A DNA stretch of 10,026 nt from Bacteroidota bacterium. Lineage in GTDB: Bacteria; Bacteroidota; Bacteroidia; AKYH767-A; JABDAW01. The position numbers and the translations under genes are program-made. Below the pieces are notes generated by a model that did not search any database, was not told the origin of the DNA, and was given only the letters and a program-made list of their open reading frames with translations. The DNA lies in NCBI GenBank assembly GCA_023251595.1, contig JAHEYM010000113.1:1-10026 (forward strand), given 5' to 3'. Position 1 is the first letter of the stretch, and the number at the start of each line of letters is the position of its first letter. This document shows positions 1-7,497 of the stretch, piece after piece.

Positions 1-123
1 AACCCGGATCATAAGTTCGTATGGATGGATGAAACAAAAGTTTCGCATTCTGAATTTCAGTCAAACGATGTCCCTCCTTGTCCAAATAATTGTGTATTAA
101 CAAGCAGTTTACCACCTAATTAA
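1..123 (+). CDS. C-terminal end of a small protein with a DVPPCPNNCV tail (partial)
   Basis: Only the last 40 codons and the TAA stop (121-123) are in the window; the gene begins upstream. The reading frame is open from base 1. It ends with the decapeptide DVPPCPNNCV (67-96) followed by nine more residues, rich in Ser, Leu and Pro. The same decapeptide ends the next gene, and the stretch before it also aligns loosely (a Phe-Val strand, then Ser/Lys/Asp-rich residues and an aromatic-Gln pair). The two genes are therefore most likely tandem paralogues. Six of the ten motif codons differ between the copies and every difference is silent, which argues that the peptide is really translated and under selection. 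I do not recognise the family. Two cysteines spaced CPNNC could form a disulphide, bind metal or be modified; that is inference. Confidence 0.7.
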   Translation, partial: NPDHKFVWMDETKVSHSEFQSNDVPPCPNNCVLTSSLPPN

Positions 124-196
124 TTATCGATAATGGCATTTTATTAAAACAATATATTAAACTCCGAATTTCTCTACCCTATTAACACTAAAAACC

Positions 197-544
197 ATGG
201 CAGCATCAGACAATGCAAATTGCAAAACAAAGATTAATAATGTAACCCGGAAAATGCCGGGTGTAACAAGCACCCTGTCGGTCACTTTGAAAAACGCCGG
301 ATTAGCATTTACAAAAGCTTCTCTTGATGCTTTAACGACAGGAAGAAAATCTGCTGTTTCGGGTGTAGTGTTTTATTTCGATGTTGATTCTAACAATAAT
401 ATTGTGGATCTGATCGCAGCACCTTACTCTGAGGATAGTTCAAAAAACAGAACCTTTGTTAAAATAAGTGATTCATCCAGCAAAGATTATCAAACTAGTG
501 ATGTTCCCCCATGCCCGAATAATTGTGTTGGGAATTTACCATAG
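197..544 (+). CDS. Small protein of unknown function, 115 aa, with C-terminal DVPPCPNNCV motif
   Basis: A complete 115-residue protein starting at an ATG 73 bp after the upstream paralogue's stop. No signal peptide or membrane segment is visible, so it is probably cytoplasmic unless exported by a dedicated route. The middle (residues about 50-75) reads like a small beta-rich domain with a Gly-Val-Val-Phe-Tyr-Phe strand and an Asp/Asn-rich turn. The C-terminus is polar and ends DVPPCPNNCV plus GNLP. That tail is shared with the partial gene at 1-123, with only synonymous codon differences over the ten residues (500-529 versus 67-96). One further Cys lies near the N-terminus (residue 9). A variable body with a fixed Cys/Pro tail could suggest a peptide precursor or a recognition tail, but no modification enzyme is in the window. 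A terminator-like hairpin follows at 571-607. I do not recognise the family. No clear TAnnTTTG promoter was found in 124-196. Confidence 0.72.
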   Translation: MAASDNANCKTKINNVTRKMPGVTSTLSVTLKNAGLAFTKASLDALTTGRKSAVSGVVFYFDVDSNNNIVDLIAAPYSEDSSKNRTFVKISDSSSKDYQTSDVPPCPNNCVGNLP

Positions 545-545
545 T

Positions 546-3500
546 TTGAAATTACATCATATTTTATTAACCGGGCGACAAAAGAGTTCTGTCGCCCTTG
601 GCTTTTTGTTGGCTTTGATATTTATTAATTTTCAATATTCGCATGGACAGACTAATTCAAACTTTGAAAAATTAACGGTAACAGAAGGGGAAGTGCCGGG
701 TAATGCCTATTGTTTTCTGCAGGATTCGCGTGGATTTATGTGGGTTGGAACACAAGACGGATTGAAGAGATTCGATGGTTATCATTTTATTACCTATCAA
801 TTTAATGCCGCTGATTCGAATTCAATTTCAGACAACAAAATATTTTCACTAGCTGAGGATGCGCGCGGAAATCTCTGGGTTGGAACAAGTCGCGGATTAA
901 ATAAATTTGACTTCAGCACCCAAAGGTTTACCCGGTATCTTCATGATGAAAATTGTTTGACATCGGCTACACAAGCTACAATCGGATGTTTATTTTATGA
1001 CGACAAGTACAATAGATTATGGATTGGGAGTGACATGGGTTTATCTGTAATTGAGTTAGATTCGATCGGAGAGAAATCAAAAAATATATTCAGACATTTC
1101 ACATGTGATTCTGAGAATCCAAGTGATACTGTTTGCGGAATAGTTGATGTAAGAGCGATACTCAAGGATAAATATAATCGAATCTGGTTTGGCGGAGATC
1201 AATGCCTCAATGTCTTGATTGACGATAGTCTTCACAAGAAAGAATGTTTGTTCACGAAGTTTTCATTACGCAACTCAAACTCTAAAGTCAAGGTGGAATC
1301 AATCGCTTTGGATCAGAATAAAGATATGGTGATTGGTACTGTTAGTTCAGGCCTTTATGCGATTCCCGCATCCTTTTTTGCAAATATTTCACAACCATTT
1401 GACACAATTCATATCGTAAATGACCGAAAAGATAACAGCAGTCTATCTCAAAATATAATCTGGTCGATCAATTCTGATTCTAAGGGAAATCTTTGGATAG
1501 GCACGCAAGATAGCGGGTTAAATTATATCCCTTCCTCTGAGATTAATGAACTCGTTCATAACAAATGTGTTTTCAGACACATTTTGTTAAATAATGAAGA
1601 TAAAAAAAATACAGCTAATAACTATATATACACAATTTATGAAGACAGAACCGGAATAATTTGGATGGGTACTCACGGCGGAATCCTCACATGGTCATTA
1701 AATAGATTTAAATTCAATGAGAGAAGCGGACTAAAGCGAAGGGATTCATTCTCAGAAATTTCGGAAGTAACTTCTTTTAGTCATTATGGTGATCGCTGGT
1801 TGCTTATAGGTACGCACTTCAACGGTTTATATATATATGATGAAAAATCGGATGTCTTACGTCCCGATTTATATGACAATAACAACAGTAGTGGAATCGG
1901 GAACAATATTATCAATTGCATGCAAGCCGATCCGGATGGGAATATCTGGATAGGTCATTCAATGGGAGTTTATGAAATTCTTCCCGGAAATCAGGCAGAA
2001 CCGGGAAAACAAAAAAAGATTCACAATGGTCTCGGCGGCGGTGCCCATACTTATTGTTACAACTATGAAAATGGTATTGGGATGTTTGCAGGAACAAGCA
2101 ATGGTTTATTTCTCATCAAGAATCCAGACAGTGCTCCTGAACCAATTCCGATACCCAGTTCCGCACAATATACGAGCATCCGGTGTTTTGTAGATTCAGA
2201 TGATTCATTATGGATGGGTATAAATAAAAGAATAATATTATTCAATAAACGCACTAAGAAAATTCTTAATTCGTACGAAGATAATATCCCTGATTCACTT
2301 TATCCCATCCAGAACAATATCTCATGTCTTTACAAATCGAATAATACTTTATGGATTGGAACAGATGGTGATGGAGTTTATTTGATGAATTTAAAAACAG
2401 GTCATTTTCTTTACCATTTTCTGAGAAAAAACAGTCCAAAGGATAATGTAATTGCTTGTATTACAAAAGGAATTGAGGGCGACATCTGGCTGAGTACCCA
2501 GAATGGATTATGCAGGGTAAATACTGAGGCAATCGGCATTCGTTTCTATGATGCAAAAGATGGATTACGTGGAGGGGAATCAATGCGGGGCGCTGCTTAC
2601 CGAAGGGAGGATGGAACACTTTTTTTTGGTGGTAAGGATGGATTAGACTTTATTTCCTCCGGCGAAATTCCTGTAAATCACATTCGTCCCAAGGTAGTTA
2701 TTACATCTTTGAAGAGTCTAAAAGGAGAAATCCCCTTTGATAATATTTTTCGTACGAACAGGAAGATATCAATCCATAGTGATCAGGAGTTCTTCTCTTT
2801 CGAATTTGCTGCTTTAGATTATACAAGTCCGACAAAAAATCAATTTAGCTATAAAATTGTGGGGGAACAGGAATGGAGTATGGCTAGTACTAATCGTGTC
2901 GCATCCTACGGTATGCTGTCTCCCGGCACATACCATTTTCAGGTTAAAGCTTGCAACAGTGACGGTGTTTGGGGTGAACCAACAATTATTGAACTGGTGA
3001 TAATACCGATGTTCTACCAAACCCCCTTTTTCAAAACGATGGTAATTTTATGCATCCTATCCATCATTTTTTCATTCTATAAAATTCGTCTCAATGCTGT
3101 CTTATCCAGAAAGGCAAAAGAGCGGGCGGAGCAGGCGAAACAGTTTGAGCAGCAGTTTTTAGCGAATATGAGTCACGAGATTCGGACACCGATTAATGCG
3201 ATTAAAGGAATGACTTATTTATTGCTGGAAAAAGATCCACGTTATGAGCAACTCAGATATTTACGTGCTATACGGAATTCTTCGAATAATTTGCTGGTGA
3301 TTATTAACGATATTCTTGATGTAAATAAAATTGAATCAGGTAAGATTGATTTCGAAAAAATCGACTTCCGTTTGTCGGAATATTTGATTTTAGTTTATGA
3401 AACGCTTAGGTTTAAAGCAGAAGAAAAAGGATTAAAATTTCCTGTTACAGTGGATGAGGATGTTCCCGTTTTTCTGAAAGGTGATCCGCATCGGTTAAAT

Positions 3501-4280
3501 CAGGTGCTCATTAATCTTGCTGGAAATGCGATAAAATTTACCGAGAAAGGGTCTGTTGCCATTCATTGTTCACTCAGCAAAAAAGAAGGAGATCTTATTT
3601 TCATAAAACTGGAAGTTACAGATACAGGTATTGGAATATCTGAAGAAAGTTTGCCAATTATTTTTGAGAGCTTCAAGCAGGCTAGTTCTGAAATCACAAG
3701 AAAATATGGCGGAACGGGTTTGGGTCTCACCATATCAAAACAACTCGTGGAATTGCAACATGGCAGTATATCTGTCCAAAGTGAATTGGGCAAAGGAACA
3801 ATTTTCACCATAGAAATTCCTTATGAAATTGGCACTGAAGCTGAAGTTATACAGAAAACTCAATATATAAATGATGAAGCAAAAAAAGAATTGCGGGGAA
3901 TAAAAATATTATTGGCGGAAGACAGTGAATTTAATCAGATTGTGGCGGTTGAAGTTTTACAATCGCTCATTGAGGAGGTGGAAATTGATGTAGTTGAAAA
4001 CGGAAAATTGGCTGTAGAAAAAGTGACGACAAAATCATACGATTTAATTTTGATGGACGTTCAGATGCCCGAAATGAACGGATATGAAGCAACCCGAAAG
4101 ATCAGAACTGAACTTCCTGAGAATGTAAAACACATAAAAATTATGGCAATGACAGCCGCCGCAACGCGGGAGGAACTGGATCATTGTTATAACGCCGGAA
4201 TGAATCAGGTGATTACCAAACCATTCGAACCTGAAGACCTCATTAGTAAGATTTACTATTTGTTGAAAAAACAGACGTAA
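546..4280 (+). CDS. Hybrid sensor histidine kinase: two-component propeller, Y_Y_Y, TM, HisKA, HATPase, receiver
   Basis: A membrane sensor of 1244 residues from the chosen start. In order: signal peptide (about 1-35); some 13-14 WxGT-type propeller repeats (about 36-710), enough for two seven-bladed beta-propellers; Y_Y_Y domain (about 713-820); one transmembrane helix (about 829-848); HisKA with phosphoacceptor His877; HATPase with Asn994, DTGIG from Asp1026 and the GTGLGL box near 1056; receiver with Glu1125/Asp1126, phosphoacceptor Asp1171, Thr1203 and Lys1225. All catalytic residues are present. The frame stays open upstream with ATGs at 468 and 501, but both lie inside the preceding gene. 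TTG at 546, one base after that gene's stop, gives a clean Lys-containing signal peptide, so I prefer it. The receiver ends the protein: the AraC-type DNA-binding domain typical of Bacteroidota HTCS regulators is missing, so phosphate must pass to another protein. The propeller ligand is unknown; no SusC/SusD or polysaccharide-degradation genes are nearby. The stop codon lies in a heptamer array. Confidence 0.93.
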   Translation: MKLHHILLTGRQKSSVALGFLLALIFINFQYSHGQTNSNFEKLTVTEGEVPGNAYCFLQDSRGFMWVGTQDGLKRFDGYHFITYQFNAADSNSISDNKIFSLAEDARGNLWVGTSRGLNKFDFSTQRFTRYLHDENCLTSATQATIGCLFYDDKYNRLWIGSDMGLSVIELDSIGEKSKNIFRHFTCDSENPSDTVCGIVDVRAILKDKYNRIWFGGDQCLNVLIDDSLHKKECLFTKFSLRNSNSKVKVESIALDQNKDMVIGTVSSGLYAIPASFFANISQPFDTIHIVNDRKDNSSLSQNIIWSINSDSKGNLWIGTQDSGLNYIPSSEINELVHNKCVFRHILLNNEDKKNTANNYIYTIYEDRTGIIWMGTHGGILTWSLNRFKFNERSGLKRRDSFSEISEVTSFSHYGDRWLLIGTHFNGLYIYDEKSDVLRPDLYDNNNSSGIGNNIINCMQADPDGNIWIGHSMGVYEILPGNQAEPGKQKKIHNGLGGGAHTYCYNYENGIGMFAGTSNGLFLIKNPDSAPEPIPIPSSAQYTSIRCFVDSDDSLWMGINKRIILFNKRTKKILNSYEDNIPDSLYPIQNNISCLYKSNNTLWIGTDGDGVYLMNLKTGHFLYHFLRKNSPKDNVIACITKGIEGDIWLSTQNGLCRVNTEAIGIRFYDAKDGLRGGESMRGAAYRREDGTLFFGGKDGLDFISSGEIPVNHIRPKVVITSLKSLKGEIPFDNIFRTNRKISIHSDQEFFSFEFAALDYTSPTKNQFSYKIVGEQEWSMASTNRVASYGMLSPGTYHFQVKACNSDGVWGEPTIIELVIIPMFYQTPFFKTMVILCILSIIFSFYKIRLNAVLSRKAKERAEQAKQFEQQFLANMSHEIRTPINAIKGMTYLLLEKDPRYEQLRYLRAIRNSSNNLLVIINDILDVNKIESGKIDFEKIDFRLSEYLILVYETLRFKAEEKGLKFPVTVDEDVPVFLKGDPHRLNQVLINLAGNAIKFTEKGSVAIHCSLSKKEGDLIFIKLEVTDTGIGISEESLPIIFESFKQASSEITRKYGGTGLGLTISKQLVELQHGSISVQSELGKGTIFTIEIPYEIGTEAEVIQKTQYINDEAKKELRGIKILLAEDSEFNQIVAVEVLQSLIEEVEIDVVENGKLAVEKVTTKSYDLILMDVQMPEMNGYEATRKIRTELPENVKHIKIMAMTAAATREELDHCYNAGMNQVITKPFEPEDLISKIYYLLKKQT
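571..607 (+). terminator. Terminator-like hairpin inside the start of the sensor kinase gene
   Basis: A perfect 8-bp stem, GGGCGACA (573-580) with TGTCGCCC (590-597), has a 9-nt loop. It can be extended by CC (571-572) pairing with GG (600-601) across a 2-nt bulge, and is followed by CTTTTT (602-607). It lies 26 bp after the stop of the small protein gene, where an intrinsic terminator would be expected. It also falls within the codons for the kinase signal peptide, so kinase expression either depends on read-through or starts from a promoter I could not identify. Confidence 0.55.
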
Positions 4281-4303
4281 GTCCTGAGTCCTGAGTCGTA
4301 AGT
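4276..4303 (+). repeat. Heptamer array, four units, containing the sensor kinase stop codon
   Basis: Exactly four 7-bp units: units 1 and 4 are CGTAAGT, units 2 and 3 are CCTGAGT. Each unit carries TAA or TGA on the plus strand (4278, 4285, 4292, 4299). With a 7-bp period these occupy all three reading frames. The kinase uses the first one as its stop. Confidence 0.85.
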
Positions 4304-4362
4304 TGAAAGTGATTTTATTATAAATTGCGGATAAAAACAAATGGGGTTCACTGGAAAAACGG

Positions 4363-4370
4363 TACTTTTG
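4363..4370 (+). promoter_or_regulatory. Bacteroidota-type -7 element TACTTTTG upstream of the crotonase gene
   Basis: TACTTTTG fits the Bacteroidota -7 consensus TAnnTTTG and ends 16 bp before the ATG at 4387, implying a leader of about ten nucleotides. No good TTG lies at the expected -33 position (roughly 4340-4343 reads AATG), so the match is partial. It is the only such box in this 106-bp gap. Confidence 0.5.
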
Positions 4371-4386
4371 CGCATTAAAAATTACT

Positions 4387-5142
4387 ATGACGGATTTTGT
4401 AACTTTTGAATTGGATGAAACAGGAATCGGAACCATCACTTTTTTCGATCCTCAGAGTAATTCATTACCCGGGCAAACTTTAAAACAACTCGCAAGTGTC
4501 ATAACCGATGCCGGTGAAAACCCGGAAGTAAAAGTAATTGTGCTGAAAAGCAAAGGTGATAAAGCGTTTTGTGCAGGGGCGTCTTTTGATGAATTAGCTT
4601 CAATTACCGATGCCGAAACCGGCATGATATTTTTTTCAGGTTTTGCTGATGTTATAAATGCAATGCGAAAAGCACCTAAATTTATTCTTGCACGGGTTCA
4701 GGGAAAAGCAGTTGGGGGTGGAGTAGGTCTGGCGTGTGCGGCAGATTACGCGCTCGCAACTGAAAATGCTTCCGTCAAGCTGAGTGAGCTTGCTGTAGGG
4801 ATTGGTCCATTCGTGGTAGGACCCGCAGTTGAAAGGAAGGTCGGCTTCTCCGCCTTTTCGACAATGACTATTAACGCTACACAGTGGCAGACGGCACGTT
4901 GGGCGAAAGAAAAAGGAATATATAGCGAACTTTATCCAGATTTAATTGCATTGGACGATGGGCTCAACAAACTTGCCGTGACATTGTCTTCAAGTAATCC
5001 TGAGGCGATGCGAATGCTGAAAGGCATTTTCTGGGAAGGTACAGATAATTGGGATAAATTGTTGGTTGAACGTGCTGGAATGAGCGGGAAGTTGGTGCTT
5101 TCAAGTTTCACTAAAAATGCAATTGAGAAATTTAAAAAATAA
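4387..5142 (+). CDS. Enoyl-CoA hydratase/isomerase (crotonase) family protein
   Basis: A soluble, 251-residue acyl-CoA enzyme of the usual crotonase length. The N-terminal half has the CoA-binding/oxyanion-hole stretch AFCAGASFDEL (residues 60-70) and the second oxyanion segment KAVGGGVGLA (107-116). Aligned with rat enoyl-CoA hydratase, Glu134 (in LSELAVGIGP) matches catalytic Glu164, but Gly114 sits where Glu144 should be. With only one of the two hydratase glutamates, classical hydration is doubtful; an isomerase, a hydrolase or a specialised hydratase is possible. Similar Bacteroidota proteins are often labelled enoyl-CoA hydratase or methylglutaconyl-CoA hydratase, and I would not choose between them. 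The start ATG is well placed behind a TAnnTTTG box. No other fatty-acid or leucine catabolism gene is adjacent, so the pathway stays open. Confidence 0.92.
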   Translation: MTDFVTFELDETGIGTITFFDPQSNSLPGQTLKQLASVITDAGENPEVKVIVLKSKGDKAFCAGASFDELASITDAETGMIFFSGFADVINAMRKAPKFILARVQGKAVGGGVGLACAADYALATENASVKLSELAVGIGPFVVGPAVERKVGFSAFSTMTINATQWQTARWAKEKGIYSELYPDLIALDDGLNKLAVTLSSSNPEAMRMLKGIFWEGTDNWDKLLVERAGMSGKLVLSSFTKNAIEKFKK

Positions 5143-5152
5143 AGATTCCGAT

Positions 5153-5180
5153 TGTCAATTATTAATTGTTCATTGCTAAT
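5153..5180 (+). repeat. Degenerate heptamer array of TGTTAAT type
   Basis: Four consecutive 7-bp units, each differing from TGTTAAT at exactly one position. The same heptamer appears on the minus strand, nearly perfect, at 7487-7514. The array starts 10 bp after the crotonase stop and supplies the TTG of the next gene's promoter. Stop triplets remain in two of three frames on each strand. Confidence 0.7.
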
Positions 5181-5203
5181 TCTTTATTCGTTTTCTAAGT
5201 TTG
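5173..5203 (+). promoter_or_regulatory. Promoter of the glycosyltransferase gene (TTG-N20-TAAGTTTG)
   Basis: TTG (5173-5175) is followed by 20 bp and then TAAGTTTG (5196-5203). This is a full match to the Bacteroidota -33/-7 promoter pattern. The ATG is at 5223, giving a leader of only about 10-15 nucleotides. The TTG lies at the junction of the last two units of the heptamer array. Confidence 0.68.
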
Positions 5204-5222
5204 CATCCCTCCAGATAGAGTT

Positions 5223-6671
5223 ATGAGATTTACAGTCCCCCGCAATCCTCTTTTTTATCACATTTTATTCGGTGTTTTTCTTTTGGGATATATTTATTAT
5301 GCCGGCACAATTATTACAAAACTGGAATTACAATCCTGGGACGAAGCACATAATGTGCAGAGTGCGTATGAAATGCAGGAAAGCGGAGATTGGATAGGAA
5401 TAACGTTTCACGGAAAACTCGATCATTGGGATATAAAGCCACCGCTGCTGACATGGATGATGGCAATCTCAATTAAAATATTTGGTTTTTCTGAATGGGC
5501 AGTCAGAATTCCGACTATGATATTCGGAATTTCTACTCTGATTCTTATATATTCTTTTCTTTCAACGGTAACCAGGAATCATCCAATTGCTTTTATGTGC
5601 GCGGTAGGATTAGCATTGCCGGTAGGATTCTTCGGGCAACATGGAATGACAACGGCGGATTATGATATGGGAATTGTGTTTTTTAATACACTTTCAACCA
5701 TTGCTATTTTTAAAATTGTATTTAATGAAGATATGCGTTGGTGGTATATCCTCGGTGTCTCGCTCGGATTGGGATTTATGACAAAATCGCTCATGGCATT
5801 TATTCCCCTCACCTTTTTTCTTCCTGCTCTTTCTGTGACACATAAATTTTCAGAAGTTATTAAATGGAAAAAAGCTCTGGTTTCATTGCTGATTTTATTA
5901 GGTGTCTCGTTACCATATCTCATTATAAGGGAGGCAAAATTTCATGAAAATTATGCATGGCTTCTATATTATGTAGATATATATCGTAAAATAAAAGAAC
6001 CTGTCGAAGCCCACACCGGCGGTTGGGATTTTTATTTTGTTACTTTATCATACGTTTTCAAAATTGGTGTGAAGGTGTTCTACGGCTGCATTATCATGGT
6101 ACTTCTAACGGGGTTCATTTTAAAGAGAACGATAGATGACCGATACAGAACTTTCATCTATTTTTTAATTTGTATTGTTTTTTACTTATTGATTTTTACA
6201 ACAGCAAGGACCAAAGCAGCATGGTACATTTATCCTGTAATTCCTCTGATGGTCATTTTTTGCGGACTTACATTTATGGATTTCACGAAAAGAAAATATA
6301 TCATTCTTGTTATGGCTTTTGCAACTTTTATATTTGCCCGGCAGGTGAGGTTGCTTGATTTGTATAACAAAGACAGGATAGGCAGAAATTATGAAAACAT
6401 GACCAAGAATCTGATCTTGCCAAATAAAAATATTTTCGAAAATAAGATCGTCCTCAGCGCAGACACACTGATGCCTTCTGCAATGACCTATATAGATATC
6501 TACACGCACGGGAAACATAAAAATTTTCTTAATTATGATGATTTTAACAGAAGTCTGGATTCCGGAATGCTATACGATCTTCTGATTGTTTCAGATACAA
6601 CCCTCATAAAAGGAACAGATCGACTTAAAAAGATTACCTCGAATGGTGTGATGGCCCTTTATTCAAAATAG
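5223..6671 (+). CDS. ArnT/PMT-like membrane glycosyltransferase (GT39/GT83-type)
   Basis: A polytopic inner-membrane protein of 482 residues with roughly ten hydrophobic segments (the first about 13-30) and a soluble C-terminal tail. Such enzymes take a sugar from a polyprenyl-phosphate donor and attach it to a lipid or protein on the outer face of the membrane. The diagnostic first extracytoplasmic loop is present: WDE at 39-41, the acidic pair expected to bind metal/donor in this superfamily, then GDW at 55-57 and KPPL at 72-75, where ArnT-like enzymes have their conserved Lys-Pro-Pro. Lipid A aminoarabinose genes are absent, so ArnT itself is not implied and the sugar and acceptor are unknown. 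It has its own promoter directly upstream. Its TAG stop (6669-6671) lies inside a direct-repeat unit that continues into the palindrome between it and the convergent nitrilase gene. Confidence 0.88.
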   Translation: MRFTVPRNPLFYHILFGVFLLGYIYYAGTIITKLELQSWDEAHNVQSAYEMQESGDWIGITFHGKLDHWDIKPPLLTWMMAISIKIFGFSEWAVRIPTMIFGISTLILIYSFLSTVTRNHPIAFMCAVGLALPVGFFGQHGMTTADYDMGIVFFNTLSTIAIFKIVFNEDMRWWYILGVSLGLGFMTKSLMAFIPLTFFLPALSVTHKFSEVIKWKKALVSLLILLGVSLPYLIIREAKFHENYAWLLYYVDIYRKIKEPVEAHTGGWDFYFVTLSYVFKIGVKVFYGCIIMVLLTGFILKRTIDDRYRTFIYFLICIVFYLLIFTTARTKAAWYIYPVIPLMVIFCGLTFMDFTKRKYIILVMAFATFIFARQVRLLDLYNKDRIGRNYENMTKNLILPNKNIFENKIVLSADTLMPSAMTYIDIYTHGKHKNFLNYDDFNRSLDSGMLYDLLIVSDTTLIKGTDRLKKITSNGVMALYSK

Positions 6672-6708
6672 GGCAGATCGTGATATGCAAAATAGGGCAG
6701 ATCGTGAT
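6664..6708. repeat. Tandem 21-bp direct repeat at the end of the glycosyltransferase gene
   Basis: Bases 6664-6684 and 6688-6708 are identical over 21 bp, with a 24-bp period. Each copy begins CAAAATAGGGCAGATCG. The first copy contains the glycosyltransferase stop codon TAG. Only the second copy has its complete inverted partner downstream, so the first looks like a partial or decayed duplicate of the palindromic unit. Confidence 0.85.
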
Positions 6709-6714
6709 CTGCCC
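6695..6714 (-). terminator. Palindromic hairpin between convergent genes, probable terminator
   Basis: GGGCAGATC (6695-6703) and GATCTGCCC (6706-6714) are perfect 9-bp inverted arms around GT. On the minus strand the hairpin is followed by TATTTTG, which fits an intrinsic terminator for the nitrilase gene. On the plus strand the T-run is missing, so termination of the glycosyltransferase transcript there is less certain. The nitrilase stop codon (6717-6715) abuts the arm. Confidence 0.6.
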
Positions 6715-7497
6715 CTACTGCAACAAAAACTCATCGGCATCTTTCCAAGCAGGGAAATTCTCTCGAAATAATTTCAGAGATTCCATTGAAAGTTGAAGAG
6801 TTTCAATATTTTCTTCGTGTGGTTTTGTGTGACTCACCACCTCACCCTTATAATCAATAATTGCCGTATCGCCCGAATGATATATAGAATTACCGTCTTC
6901 CCCGATTCTGTTCACACCCGCAACATAAGAAATATTTTCAATCGCCCGTGCAATCAACAATTGTTTCCATGGATAATTTCTCCGTTCAGGCCAGTTTGCT
7001 ACATAAATTAATAAATCATAATCATTACGATTTCGGCACCACACCGGAAAACGTAAGTCATAACAAATCATCGGACAAATTTTCCATCCCCGCCAATCTA
7101 CAATCAAACGATCATGTCCTTGTGTATATATATGATTTTCTTCAGACATCCGGAATAAATGTCGTTTGTTATAATACCGACATTCTCCATCGGGTTGCAT
7201 CCAGATTAACCTGTTGTAATATTTCGCCTGATCTTCAATAATTAAGCTACCCGTAATTACTGCATCTTTTTTCGCAGACAGATCTCTCATCCATGTCAGC
7301 GTTGGACCGTCCATCTTCTCGGCCATTTTTTTTGCATTCATGGTAAAGCCGGTATTGAACATCTCGGGTAAAATAATTAAATCGGTTGACTTTTCAGGAA
7401 TTAATAATATCTTCTCCCCAAAAGAAAAAAGATTGGAATTAATATCCTCCCAAATAATATTACTTTGTATCGTGGTGATCCGCAAAACAATTAACAA
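6715..7497 (-). CDS. Omega-amidase / nitrilase-family carbon-nitrogen hydrolase (YafV/Nit2-like)
   Basis: A soluble 260-residue hydrolase of the usual single-domain nitrilase length. The catalytic triad is visible: Glu45 in LPEMFNTGF, Lys111 in YYNKRHLF and Cys145 in MICYDLRFPVW. The NTGF after the catalytic Glu and the RFPVW after the Cys are typical of the YafV/Nit2 branch, whose members hydrolyse alpha-ketoglutaramate or alpha-ketosuccinamate in glutamine/methionine salvage; the exact substrate is inferred. There is no ATG at the N-terminus. Candidate starts are TTG at 7497 and TTG at 7485, and the second gives a protein beginning directly with the family's conserved RITTIQ...WED segment (triad then 41/107/141). 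The region just upstream is a heptamer array with stops in all frames, so the start cannot lie much further up. It lies 60 bp downstream of the SOD gene on the same strand. Confidence 0.88.
   Translation of the reverse strand: MLIVLRITTIQSNIIWEDINSNLFSFGEKILLIPEKSTDLIILPEMFNTGFTMNAKKMAEKMDGPTLTWMRDLSAKKDAVITGSLIIEDQAKYYNRLIWMQPDGECRYYNKRHLFRMSEENHIYTQGHDRLIVDWRGWKICPMICYDLRFPVWCRNRNDYDLLIYVANWPERRNYPWKQLLIARAIENISYVAGVNRIGEDGNSIYHSGDTAIIDYKGEVVSHTKPHEENIETLQLSMESLKLFRENFPAWKDADEFLLQ

Noticed and set aside
468..545. Upstream ATG starts (468, 501) for the sensor kinase
   Set aside because: Both lie inside the conserved tail of the preceding gene in another frame, and the added residues spoil an otherwise normal signal peptide. 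TTG at 546 fits better, although it is not proven.
546..4280. Polysaccharide utilisation locus suggested by the HTCS-like sensor
   Set aside because: No SusC/SusD, glycoside hydrolase or sulfatase gene is in the window, and the neighbouring glycosyltransferase is of a biosynthetic type.
4276..4303. CRISPR-like or telomere-like repeats (also 9524-9551)
   Set aside because: Units are only 7 bp and directly adjacent without spacers, and no cas genes are present. The TTAGGGG resemblance in the last array is only a coincidence of unit composition.
4044..4439. Minus-strand reading frame across the kinase end and the crotonase start
   Set aside because: It lies opposite the well-supported receiver domain, the heptamer array and the crotonase start, with no coding character of its own.
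5223..6671. True ArnT (lipid A aminoarabinose transferase)
   Set aside because: Only the general loop motifs (WDE, KPPL) match, and the rest of the arn pathway is absent. The broader family name is safer.
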